This document shows, in pieces, positions 33,258 through 40,347 of a stretch of DNA of 64,000 bases. The stretch is from Paractinoplanes deccanensis (lineage in GTDB: Bacteria > Actinomycetota > Actinomycetes > Mycobacteriales > Micromonosporaceae), in contig NZ_BOMI01000003.1 of assembly GCF_016862115.1 (NCBI RefSeq), positions 62,001-126,000 on the forward strand, given 5' to 3'. The notes under the pieces were generated by a model. The model had not been told where the DNA came from and ran no database searches. It saw nothing but the letters and a program-made list of their open reading frames with translations. Each line of letters opens with the position of its first letter. Positions within the stretch are counted from its first letter, which is position 1. A program made the position numbers and the translations under genes.

Positions 33258-34160
33258 ATGACGCTGCATCTGGAGCCCCTGACCCCCGACGATCTCGACC
33301 GGCGTCTCCCCTCGATGATCAGGGCTTTCGCCGAGGCCCTCGCCGGCAACCACGGCTTCACCCCGGACGAGGCCGTCCGCGAGTCGGAGCGGCAGACCCG
33401 CGAGCTGCTGCCCGGCGGCGTCGCGACCGACGGCCAGCTGCTGTGCAAGGGCGTGGTGGACGGCGCGGAGGTCGGCTTCATCTGGATCTCGCTGCCCGGC
33501 ACCACGTTCCGCACCATGGCGTGGATCTCCGAGATCGAGGTGGCCGAGGAGCACCGCTCGCGCGGGTACGGCACCGCGATGCTGCGCGCCGGCGAGGCCA
33601 CCCTGACCGCCCGCGGCGTGCGCCGGGTCGGCCTGCACGTCTTCGGCCACAACACCGGCGCGCGCCGCCTCTACCGCCGGCTCGGCTATCGGATGCTCAC
33701 CCAGGTGCGGGCCCGCGCCGCGGCGCCCGGCACCGGCCCGGTCACGCTCGTGCCGATGACGCCCGAGGAGCACGGGCGGCGCCTCGGCGAGCTTCTCGCC
33801 ACCGACCCGATGGTGCTCGTTCGCGAGCAGCCCGAACGCGCGCGGTCCCGGGCCGAGGAGATCGGCGCCGACGGCCTGCGCACCGCGATCGCCGAGGGCC
33901 GCCCGGTGGGCTGGTGCTGGATCACCAAGCCGTCGCTCGCCCGGCCCGGCGTCGGCACCCTGCTCTATCTGGCGGTCGACGAGCCGTACCGGCGCCGGGG
34001 TCTCGGCCGGGCGATCCTGGCCGCCGCCGAGGACGAGGTCGCCCGGCACGGCGTACCGCAGATCGGTCTGCTCGTCTCGGCCTCGAGCCACGGCGCCGAG
34101 CGGTTCGCCGACCGGCTGGGCCTGCCCGTGATCTCCGAGCAGCTCGTCAAGGACCTCTGA
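33258..34160 (+). CDS. Double-domain GNAT N-acetyltransferase
   Basis: A 300-residue protein with two GNAT folds. Domain 1 (about 1-155) has the acetyl-CoA loop VAEEHRSRGYGTAMLRAGE (Q/RxxGxG/A) and the following VGLHVFGHNTGARRLYRRLGY. Domain 2 (about 158-300) has YLAVDEPYRRRGLGRAILAAAEDE. Both pyrophosphate loops are intact, so neither half is obviously degenerate. The acceptor substrate is unknown. Its stop abuts the convergent DUF6766 gene with no gap. Confidence 0.85.
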   Translation: MTLHLEPLTPDDLDRRLPSMIRAFAEALAGNHGFTPDEAVRESERQTRELLPGGVATDGQLLCKGVVDGAEVGFIWISLPGTTFRTMAWISEIEVAEEHRSRGYGTAMLRAGEATLTARGVRRVGLHVFGHNTGARRLYRRLGYRMLTQVRARAAAPGTGPVTLVPMTPEEHGRRLGELLATDPMVLVREQPERARSRAEEIGADGLRTAIAEGRPVGWCWITKPSLARPGVGTLLYLAVDEPYRRRGLGRAILAAAEDEVARHGVPQIGLLVSASSHGAERFADRLGLPVISEQLVKDL

Positions 34161-34835
34161 TCAGCCCTCGACGCCGGTCGCGTCGTGTGCGGAGCCGACC
34201 GGCTTGGACTGCGAGGAGCCGCGCTGGCGCAGGAAGATCGCGAGGATGGCCATCGAGGCCACCGCGAGCAACTCCGACTGCCAGTTCTGCAGCGTCCGGT
34301 TCCAGAAGTCGGCCTCGAGCAGGTACTGGCTCCAGGAGACGGGATCCTGGCGCTCGCTGAGCTGCTCCTCGTTGAAGGCGGCCACGCCGGCGATCGACTG
34401 GGCCAGCCACGAGCCCACGAAGATCAGGCCCATCACCAGGCCGAGCGAGTTCGAGAAGAGCGCCGTGCGCCAGCCGCCCACGCGCGCCCACTTCGGCGAC
34501 TTGTCGTCGGCGAAGCGGCCGACCTTCTGCTCCTCGTCGGTCTCGCGGCCCGGCTTGTCGAGCGACTTCGACTCGGGCGAGCCCTTTTGCAGCAGCCAGA
34601 CCGTGAGCAGGATGAAGAGGAAGAACTGGAGATATTCGGACTGCCAGTTCTCCGCCACGTCGACGCCGAAGCTGGCCGAGGTGACGTAGCGCCAGAACGA
34701 GATGTCCGGCAGGCCCGTGGCGCGCTGGGCGTCGTTGAACTGGGCCAGCCCGGCGAAGGCCTGGAGCACGAGCACGATGAGGAAGAGCAGGCCGAAGACG
34801 AGCCCTATGCCGTTCTCGCGGAGGAACTTCCTCAC
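34161..34835 (-). CDS. DUF6766-family membrane protein
   Basis: A 224-residue protein with four hydrophobic segments in two similar halves: about 8-27 and 68-82, then 127-146 and 188-202. Each half repeats the pattern GL(V/I)xGL...F...W(Q)SE(Y/L)L, suggesting internal duplication. It matches the DUF6766 family known from actinobacteria and other phyla, of unknown function. GTG 34835 overlaps the stop of a 27-codon gene (GTGA). Confidence 0.78.
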   Translation of the reverse strand: MRKFLRENGIGLVFGLLFLIVLVLQAFAGLAQFNDAQRATGLPDISFWRYVTSASFGVDVAENWQSEYLQFFLFILLTVWLLQKGSPESKSLDKPGRETDEEQKVGRFADDKSPKWARVGGWRTALFSNSLGLVMGLIFVGSWLAQSIAGVAAFNEEQLSERQDPVSWSQYLLEADFWNRTLQNWQSELLAVASMAILAIFLRQRGSSQSKPVGSAHDATGVEG

Positions 34836-34915
34836 CGGTGCAGCACCCCCAGAGTGATGAAGTACGCGAGGCCGGCGCCGACCACGAGCAGCAGCAGTAC
34901 GAAGAGCGCGCGCAC
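34832..34915 (-). CDS. 27-residue single-span membrane miniprotein
   Basis: GTG 34915 opens a 27-codon frame encoding a hydrophobic peptide (VRALFVLLLLVVGAGLAYF then ITLGVLHR). It starts 1 nt after the stop of the lipoprotein gene and its TGA overlaps the GTG of the DUF6766 gene, so it is flanked by coupled junctions on both sides. A short positively charged start, one 18-19 residue span and a basic C-terminus are typical of functional small membrane proteins. No family is known to me. Confidence 0.55.
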   Translation of the reverse strand: MRALFVLLLLVVGAGLAYFITLGVLHR

Positions 34916-34916
34916 G

Positions 34917-35315
34917 TCAGTCCCCCTCCACCGAGCAGTCGTACGGCCGGGAGGCCTGCGGCGTGCAGCCCGCGGCCACCACGCGCCAGCCCTCCGGGAA
35001 GGCGGCCAGGAAGACGGTGTCATCGGTGAGCTTGACCTGGGCCCACTGCCCGTAGACGGAGGTCTCGACGACAGTGCCGGGCCGCGGCAGGTCCTTGCCC
35101 AGAATGGCCTCGGGGCACGGCTGGTCCTCGGCGACCGTCTTGACCGTGCCGGGGGCGAGGATGGCGCAGGCGGCGTCGCCGTCACCCGCGTCGACCGCGG
35201 TCAGCAGGCGTGTGGCCACACTCGCGGCCGCGTCCTCCCGGCTGCCCACCGTCGCGCAGCCGGCGGGCGCGAGCAGGGCCGCGCCCAGGATCAGCGTTAT
35301 GGATCGACGATGCAC
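34917..35315 (-). CDS. Small lipoprotein, unknown function
   Basis: A 132-residue secreted lipoprotein. GTG 35315 gives the signal VHRRSITLILGAALLAPAGC with Cys20 as lipid site; a TTG six codons upstream is an alternative. The mature domain of about 110 residues includes two conserved-looking Cys pairs (ACAIL/QPCPEA and AGCTPQ/YDCSVE) and strands around TVVETSVYGQWAQVKLTDDTVFLA-type sequence, resembling small actinobacterial lipoproteins of the NTF2-like or stress group. It heads a three-gene coupled set with the miniprotein and DUF6766 protein. Confidence 0.7.
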   Translation of the reverse strand: MHRRSITLILGAALLAPAGCATVGSREDAAASVATRLLTAVDAGDGDAACAILAPGTVKTVAEDQPCPEAILGKDLPRPGTVVETSVYGQWAQVKLTDDTVFLAAFPEGWRVVAAGCTPQASRPYDCSVEGD

Positions 35316-35344
35316 GCGGCCAGCATGCCCCAAATCGCCGGCGG

Positions 35345-36094
35345 CTAAGCATGATCGAGCCGCGACGACCCCCGGTCGGGTAGCGCGGCCGCCCGCTCGC
35401 AGTCGCGCAGGGCGTGCTCGGCCCAGCCGACGCGCTGGGCGCTCAGCCCGGCCATGCGGGCCTGGTGGACCGCCTCGCGCAGCAGCCGCAGCGCCTCGGG
35501 CAGGTTGCCGGCGGCCAGCTCGGCCTCGCCCAGCGCCAGGGTGCCGGTCGCCACCCGGCGCGGATCGCCGTACCGCTCCCGCAGGACCTGGGACATGCGC
35601 AGGTGGCGCAGGCCCTGCTCGGTGTCGCCGGAGACGAAGACGTGGAAGAAGCCGATGTGGCGGTGGACCTCGGAGCGGACCATCTCGTCGGCGTAGCGCT
35701 CGGCCAGGGTCAGCGCCTCGGTGTAGAACGGCATCGCCGTGGCCCAGTCGCCGCGCAGCACCTGGTGGACCAGGCCGAGGCCGAAGAGCGACTCGGCCGC
35801 GCCGGCGGGATCGTCCACCTCGCGCTGGATCAGCAGGGCCTCGGCGAACAGCCGCTGCTCGGCGGCCCAGTCGGCGCGGGTGAGGTCGCCGGTGATCGCG
35901 GCGAAGTGCGCGAGCATGCCGAGCCGGGTGAGGGCGGTGGCCTCCTCGGCGCGCTTGCGCTCGGCGCGGGCCCGGTCGCGGGCGGCCTCGAGCATGTGGC
36001 GCGCGGGCAGGAAGTCGCCGGTCCGGAAGGCGGCCTCGAGCATGGCCTCGTTTCCGGCGGCGAGCAGCGCCCCGGCGGTGGGTTCGCTCCCCAT
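35345..36094 (-). CDS. TPR-repeat protein
   Basis: A 249-residue all-helical protein. Repeated helix pairs such as AEQRLFAEALLIQREVDDPAGAAESLFGLGLVHQ, MPFYTEALTLAERYADEMVRSEVHRHIGF and RHLRMSQVLRERYGDPRRVATGTLALGEAELA are tetratricopeptide-like repeats. It resembles the C-terminal TPR part of larger regulators but stands alone, so it is probably a protein-protein adaptor. ATG 36094 is chosen because TAACGT lies 8 nt upstream; the frame is open further but lies antisense within the LacI gene. Confidence 0.75.
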   Translation of the reverse strand: MGSEPTAGALLAAGNEAMLEAAFRTGDFLPARHMLEAARDRARAERKRAEEATALTRLGMLAHFAAITGDLTRADWAAEQRLFAEALLIQREVDDPAGAAESLFGLGLVHQVLRGDWATAMPFYTEALTLAERYADEMVRSEVHRHIGFFHVFVSGDTEQGLRHLRMSQVLRERYGDPRRVATGTLALGEAELAAGNLPEALRLLREAVHQARMAGLSAQRVGWAEHALRDCERAAALPDRGSSRLDHA

Positions 36095-36102
36095 GGGACG
36101 GT

Positions 36103-36108
36103 ACGTTA
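36103..36108 (-). promoter_or_regulatory. -10 hexamer upstream of the TPR gene
   Basis: TAACGT on the minus strand ends 8 nt before ATG 36094, consistent with a leaderless or near-leaderless transcript. Confidence 0.4.
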
Positions 36109-36129
36109 CCGCTCGGGAACGCTCTGTGG

Positions 36130-37155
36130 TTACCCGCTGTCTCGTACGACCAGAGTGGGCTGAAAAGTGACCGATCGCGGCAATCGTCCCGGCGTGGCGA
36201 TGTGCGCGAGCAGCACCTCGGCCATCTCGGCGGCCATCTCCTCGACCGGCTGCCGCACGGTGGTGAGCAGCGGCCGGCAGTCGAGCGCCGCGCTGCTGTC
36301 GTCGAAGCCGACCACCGCCACGTCCTCGGGCACCCGGCGCCCCAGGTCCTGGATGGCGCGCAGCGCGCCCTCGGCCATCAGGTCGCTCGCCACGAAGAGC
36401 CCGTCGATGTCGGGGTGGTCCGCGAGGAGCCGCCGGGCCGCCGCCTCGCCGCCGGCCCGGGTGAAGTCGCCCTCGATGGACGGCACGTCCCTGCCGGACA
36501 GGAAGGCCCGGAAGCCCTCGAGCCGGTCGAGTCCCGAGGGGATGTCGAGCGGCCCGCTGATCGTGGCCAGCCTCGTGCGGCCCAGCGACAGCAGCCGGTC
36601 GGCGGCCAGCCGCGCGCCGAGCCGCTGGTCGACGTCGACGTAGCTGACCGCGATCGGCGACGTGGGCCGCGCCGAGACCACCGCCGGGATGCCGAGCTCG
36701 TGCACCTGGCGCGGCAGCGTGTCCTGCTCGTGGCTGCTGATCAGCAGGACGCCGTCGACGTGGCCCTGCCGCAGGTAGCGGATCACCTGGTGATGGTCGG
36801 TCGAGTCGGTCGGGATGACGACGAGGTGGATGTCGTGCGGGCGCAGCGCGCCGGTCGCGCCCGCGGTGACCCGGCCGAAGTACGGGTCGGTGAAGATGCG
36901 GTTGAGGAACGAGTGGTTGTCCGGCCGGTCCGGCTCGCTGATCACCAGCGCCACCGAGTTGGAGCGGCGGGTGACCAGGCTGCGGGCGGCGACGTTGGGC
37001 ACGTAGCCGGTCTCGGCGATGGCCCGCTGCACCACTTCCCGGATCTTGGCGTCGACGCTGGTCGCACCGTTGATCACCCGGGACACCGTGGCCCGGGAGA
37101 CGCCCGCCGCCTCGGCGACCTGATCCATTGTCGGATGGCGGGGCCGGGGTGTCAT
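36130..37155 (-). CDS. LacI-family regulator of the glucan-degradation genes
   Basis: A 341-residue repressor. The HTH is at residues 8-30 (TMDQVAEAAGVSRATVSRVINGATSVDAKIREVV), followed by the hinge and the sugar-sensor domain (VALVISEPDRPDNHSFLNRIFTDPYF, GVLLISSHEQD, VAVVGFDDSSAALDCRPLLTTVRQP). ATG 37155 begins 5-7 residues before the HTH as usual. It is placed just downstream of the GH16/DUF1996 pair, whose promoter region has two AGCGCT-centred operators. A 12-bp inverted repeat encloses its own start. Confidence 0.9.
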   Translation of the reverse strand: MTPRPRHPTMDQVAEAAGVSRATVSRVINGATSVDAKIREVVQRAIAETGYVPNVAARSLVTRRSNSVALVISEPDRPDNHSFLNRIFTDPYFGRVTAGATGALRPHDIHLVVIPTDSTDHHQVIRYLRQGHVDGVLLISSHEQDTLPRQVHELGIPAVVSARPTSPIAVSYVDVDQRLGARLAADRLLSLGRTRLATISGPLDIPSGLDRLEGFRAFLSGRDVPSIEGDFTRAGGEAAARRLLADHPDIDGLFVASDLMAEGALRAIQDLGRRVPEDVAVVGFDDSSAALDCRPLLTTVRQPVEEMAAEMAEVLLAHIATPGRLPRSVTFQPTLVVRDSG

Positions 37156-37180
37156 GCGGTTCGTTATAACACCCCGGCCC
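37141..37180. promoter_or_regulatory. 12-bp inverted repeat around the LacI gene start
   Basis: GGGCCGGGGTGT (37141-37152) is the exact complement of ACACCCCGGCCC (37169-37180). The 16-bp interval holds the start codon and a TATAAC hexamer (minus strand 37168-37163). A hairpin in the mRNA or a wide operator for autoregulation are both possible. Confidence 0.6.
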
Positions 37181-37184
37181 ATCG

Positions 37185-38432
37185 TCACGGACGCCCGTCG
37201 GTGCCGCACTTGACGATGACGCGGATGCAGTCGTTGACCCGCCTGGCCAGCTCGTCCACCGGCCACGCGTTGAAGAAGTCACCGTGCATCGTGTAGCCCC
37301 GGCCGGAGGCGAGCCGGAAGTTCGCCGGGTTGCCGTTGACCGGGTAGCGCATCACCTGGCGCAGCTTCGGCACGACCACCGGGTGGCTGGCCGGGCAGGC
37401 GTTGTTCACCGGGTACGCCATGTGGCTCTTGTGATCCGGCGAGTCCAGGTTCACCCCGTCCCAGCAGTGCGGGAAGTCCAGGTAGGACTCCAGCATCGTG
37501 CCGGCCGGGCAGGTGACGAAGTCGGGCGAGGAGCCCACCTCACCGGCGTGCAGGCACGACCAGCGCGAGATGGTGTTGTCCGCCGGCCCGGTCGCCTTGG
37601 CGTTGCCGGCCACGATCCGCAACCCCAGCGGGAACGGCTGGGTCTGCGCGATCAGATCGTCCCGGACGCCCTCGCCCAGGTAGTAGAAGATGCCCGTGGT
37701 CGGCTCCACCGGGGTGTCGCCGTTGTAGAACGTCGGGATCCAGTACGACGACTTGTCGATCGACGGGTTGCAGTTGCTGTTCGCGTTGAGCAGGTCCTGC
37801 GTGGTCGTCGACGCGTTCGTCACCTCGCTGCCGAAGAAGCTGTGCATGTGCGAGGCGCCGGGCATGTTGGGGAAGATGATCGGGTCGTCCGGCAGCCGGT
37901 GGCTGAACGGGCAGTCGGCGAGGAACTCCGCCACCCGGACGGCGCCCGGCGGGATGGTCGGCGTGGTGGTGCCGCCACCGCTTCCGTACACCTGGAACTC
38001 GGTCAGGGAAACGCCCCACTGCGTGGCGCGGGCCGTCGTCTCCAGCCGCACGTACCGGCCGCTGCCGGTGACGGTCAGCGCCTGCCGGCCGCCCGTGCCG
38101 GCGCTCGTGCTGTACAGCGTGGTCCAGGTCGAGCCGTTAGCCGACGCCTTGACGCTGAAGGCGCGGGCGTACGCGGCCTCCCAGGTGAGCACGACCGAGG
38201 AGATCGTGGCGGTGGCGCCCAGGTCGACCTGCAGCCACTGGGGGTCGCTGAAGGCGCTGGACCACCGGGTGCCGAGATTGCCGTCGACCGCGTTGGACGC
38301 CGGGAAGGCGGCCGACTCGGTCGACGAGGCGGTGACCGGCTTGCCCTGCGAGATCACGGAGTCGGCGGCGCTCGCGCCGGCGGGAACGATCAGGAGAGAG
38401 ACGGCCAGAAGGGCCGCGGCTGCCCACCTCAT
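37185..38432 (-). CDS. Secreted F5/8-type CBM plus DUF1996 protein
   Basis: A 415-residue secreted protein. A Sec signal peptide (about 1-22, ending PAGASA) is followed by an F5/8 type C (CBM32-like) sandwich (about 23-157), a Gly/Thr/Pro linker and a DUF1996 domain (about 168-415) with the conserved His motif SHMHSFFG, Cys residues (FLADCPF, SNCNP, SRWSCLHAG, VTCPAG) and FPHCWDGVNLDSPDHKSHMAYP. DUF1996 proteins are common in fungi and actinobacteria; their activity is not firmly established. ATG 38432 overlaps the GH16 stop by 4 nt, so the two are secreted together and probably act on the same polysaccharide. Confidence 0.85.
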   Translation of the reverse strand: MRWAAAALLAVSLLIVPAGASAADSVISQGKPVTASSTESAAFPASNAVDGNLGTRWSSAFSDPQWLQVDLGATATISSVVLTWEAAYARAFSVKASANGSTWTTLYSTSAGTGGRQALTVTGSGRYVRLETTARATQWGVSLTEFQVYGSGGGTTTPTIPPGAVRVAEFLADCPFSHRLPDDPIIFPNMPGASHMHSFFGSEVTNASTTTQDLLNANSNCNPSIDKSSYWIPTFYNGDTPVEPTTGIFYYLGEGVRDDLIAQTQPFPLGLRIVAGNAKATGPADNTISRWSCLHAGEVGSSPDFVTCPAGTMLESYLDFPHCWDGVNLDSPDHKSHMAYPVNNACPASHPVVVPKLRQVMRYPVNGNPANFRLASGRGYTMHGDFFNAWPVDELARRVNDCIRVIVKCGTDGRP

Positions 38433-40147
38433 TGGTACACCCTCACGTAGTCGACGAGCATCCGGGACGGGAAGGGGGTGCCGGCGTCGATCGGGCCGGG
38501 GAAGTCGCCGCCGACGGCCAGGTTGAGGATCACGTAGAACGGGTGGTCGTAGATCCACGGCCCGCGCGTGTTCTCCACCGTCTCCTTGCTCGCGTAGAAG
38601 ACCTGGTTGCCGTCGAGCAGGAAGCGCATGCCCTTGCTGTCCCACTCCACCGCCCAGACGTGGAAGTCCTGGGAGAGGTCGACGGTGGCGTACTTCTGGC
38701 CGTAGCCACCGGCACCGTTGTACGCCGGCGCGTGCAGCGTGGAGTAGGCCTCGCTGGTGTTGCGGCCGAGAACCTCCATGATGTCGATCTCGCCGTTGTA
38801 CGGCCACGGGCGCCCGGTGAGGAAGTCGGCGCCCATCATCCAGAACGCCGGCCACAGCCCGTTGCCCTTAGGCACCTTGACCCGCGCCTCGACCCGGCCG
38901 TACTGCACGTGGAACTTGTTGCTCGTGTTCATCCGCGCCGACGTGTACTGCCGGCCCTGGTAGTCCTGCCGGCGCGCCTCGATCACGAGCTGGCCGGCGC
39001 CGTTCATCTGCGCGTTCTCGCTGTTCGGCGTGTAGTACTGGATCTCGCCGTTCTGCGGGACGCCCGGGTCGTAGGTCCACTTGGCCTGATCGGGCTTGGC
39101 GCCCGCCGCCCCGTTGAACTCGTCGGAGAAGACCAGCCGGGTCGCCGGGAAGGTGGGATCGGCGGGCCTGGCGGGCGGCGCCGTCGGGTTGCCGCCGGTG
39201 CCGTAGACGCTGAACTCCCAGAGCGAGTAGCCGTACGGGCCGCCGCGGGCGGTGCCGTAGAGCCGCACGTACCGCCCGGTGCCGGTGGCGTTGATGACGT
39301 CCTTGAGGCCGTCGCCGGTGGTGGTCGAGTAGAAGGAGGTCCAGTTCGCGTTGTCGTTGGAGACCTGGAGCTGATAGGCCCTGCCGTAGGCCGGGTCCCA
39401 CTGGAGCACCACCTGGCTGATCTGCGCGGTGGCGCCGAGGTCGACCGAGATCCAGCCCGGGTCGACCCAGCCGGTGGTGGAGCTGGTGGCCCAGCGGCTC
39501 GCCGGGTCGTTGTCGAACGCCTTGTCCGGGCTGCACGGATTGCAGTTGACGTCGTTCTGCCAGCTGGAGGCCTGGGCGGGCTTGTTGTAGGAGAGCAGGC
39601 CGGTGGTGCCGGTGGGCGGCGGGGTGGTGGGGTCCGTGCCCCCGCCGCCGGAGAACACCTGGAACTCCCAGAACGAGTAGCCGTACGCCTCAAGCGCCCG
39701 CTGGGTCAGGTTGATGCGGACATAGCGGGCGGTTCCGCTGACGGTGATGCTCTGCTGGCCGCCGGCGCCGGTCGTGGTGGCGTACGCCTGGGTGTAGCTG
39801 CTGCCGTCGGCGGAGAACTGGACGGTGAAGGCCCTCGCGTAGGCGGCCTCCCAGTTGATGGCGATCCGCGAGACGCTGGTCGCCGACCCGAGGTCGACCT
39901 GCCACCACTGCGCGGCGGAGAACGCGCTGGCCCAGCGCGTGCCGGTGTTGCCGTCGACGGCCTCGGCGGCCTGATAGGCGCCGGCCGCCTCGGCGGACGA
40001 CGCGGTCGCGGTCTTGCCCTGCGAGACCAGCACCTCGGCCGCGCGGGCCGGTTGCGTGGTGCCCACGAGATAGGCAGCGAACAGACCGACGAGCGCCGCC
40101 GCGAGGGCGGCGACCCGGGCCGGTCTCTCCAGGACTGGGGATGTCAT
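38429..40147 (-). CDS. GH16 beta-1,3-glucanase with two F5/8-type CBMs
   Basis: A 572-residue secreted enzyme. After the signal peptide (about 1-38) come CBM1 (about 39-168), CBM2 (about 195-318) and the GH16 catalytic domain (about 330-572). The catalytic signature E453-I-D455-I-M-E458 (NGEIDIMEVLG) is intact: E453 nucleophile, E458 acid/base. The domain resembles laminarinases (endo-1,3-beta-glucanases). RBS AGGAG lies 7 nt before ATG 40147. The gene leads the operon with the DUF1996 gene and lies under two LacI-type operators, so it is likely induced by glucan fragments. Confidence 0.92.
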   Translation of the reverse strand: MTSPVLERPARVAALAAALVGLFAAYLVGTTQPARAAEVLVSQGKTATASSAEAAGAYQAAEAVDGNTGTRWASAFSAAQWWQVDLGSATSVSRIAINWEAAYARAFTVQFSADGSSYTQAYATTTGAGGQQSITVSGTARYVRINLTQRALEAYGYSFWEFQVFSGGGGTDPTTPPPTGTTGLLSYNKPAQASSWQNDVNCNPCSPDKAFDNDPASRWATSSTTGWVDPGWISVDLGATAQISQVVLQWDPAYGRAYQLQVSNDNANWTSFYSTTTGDGLKDVINATGTGRYVRLYGTARGGPYGYSLWEFSVYGTGGNPTAPPARPADPTFPATRLVFSDEFNGAAGAKPDQAKWTYDPGVPQNGEIQYYTPNSENAQMNGAGQLVIEARRQDYQGRQYTSARMNTSNKFHVQYGRVEARVKVPKGNGLWPAFWMMGADFLTGRPWPYNGEIDIMEVLGRNTSEAYSTLHAPAYNGAGGYGQKYATVDLSQDFHVWAVEWDSKGMRFLLDGNQVFYASKETVENTRGPWIYDHPFYVILNLAVGGDFPGPIDAGTPFPSRMLVDYVRVYQ

Positions 40148-40207
40148 GGGGCGACTCCTGGGATATGGGGGATGTGTCCGAGCGGTTTCCGGCTGGGGAC
40201 CACCGTG

Positions 40208-40221
40208 TGAAAGCGCTCTTC
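40208..40221. promoter_or_regulatory. LacI-type operator 1 of the GH16 operon
   Basis: TGAAAGCGCTCTTC is centred on the AGCGCT core typical of glucan/cellobiose LacI operators. It lies just downstream of the putative -10, where a bound repressor would block initiation. Confidence 0.55.
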
Positions 40222-40230
40222 GTGCCGCCA

Positions 40231-40259
40231 CTCTGAACCGGCGTTTCAATGCCTGTCAA
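40231..40259 (-). promoter_or_regulatory. Candidate promoter of the GH16 operon
   Basis: On the minus strand TTGACA (40259-40254) is followed after 17 bp by TCAGAG (40236-40231), a weak -10. It lies between the two AGCGCT operators. Confidence 0.45.
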
Positions 40260-40275
40260 TGCCGGGTAGCGGCTC

Positions 40276-40288
40276 GGGAAGCGCTTTC
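40276..40288. promoter_or_regulatory. LacI-type operator 2 of the GH16 operon
   Basis: GGGAAGCGCTTTC is a near-palindrome on the same AGCGCT core, 68 bp from operator 1 (centre to centre), on the upstream side of the -35. Confidence 0.55.
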
Positions 40289-40347
40289 TGATCTTCACGC
40301 CCTCCATCGCCCCAGGTAAGCCCCACGATGACCCGGCGGTTCCGGAA

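Noticed and set aside
35345..37282. Single 645-codon frame joining the TPR protein to an upstream segment
   Set aside because: The upstream half is another frame of the LacI gene (36130-37155), which is clearly real. The TPR protein starts at 36094.
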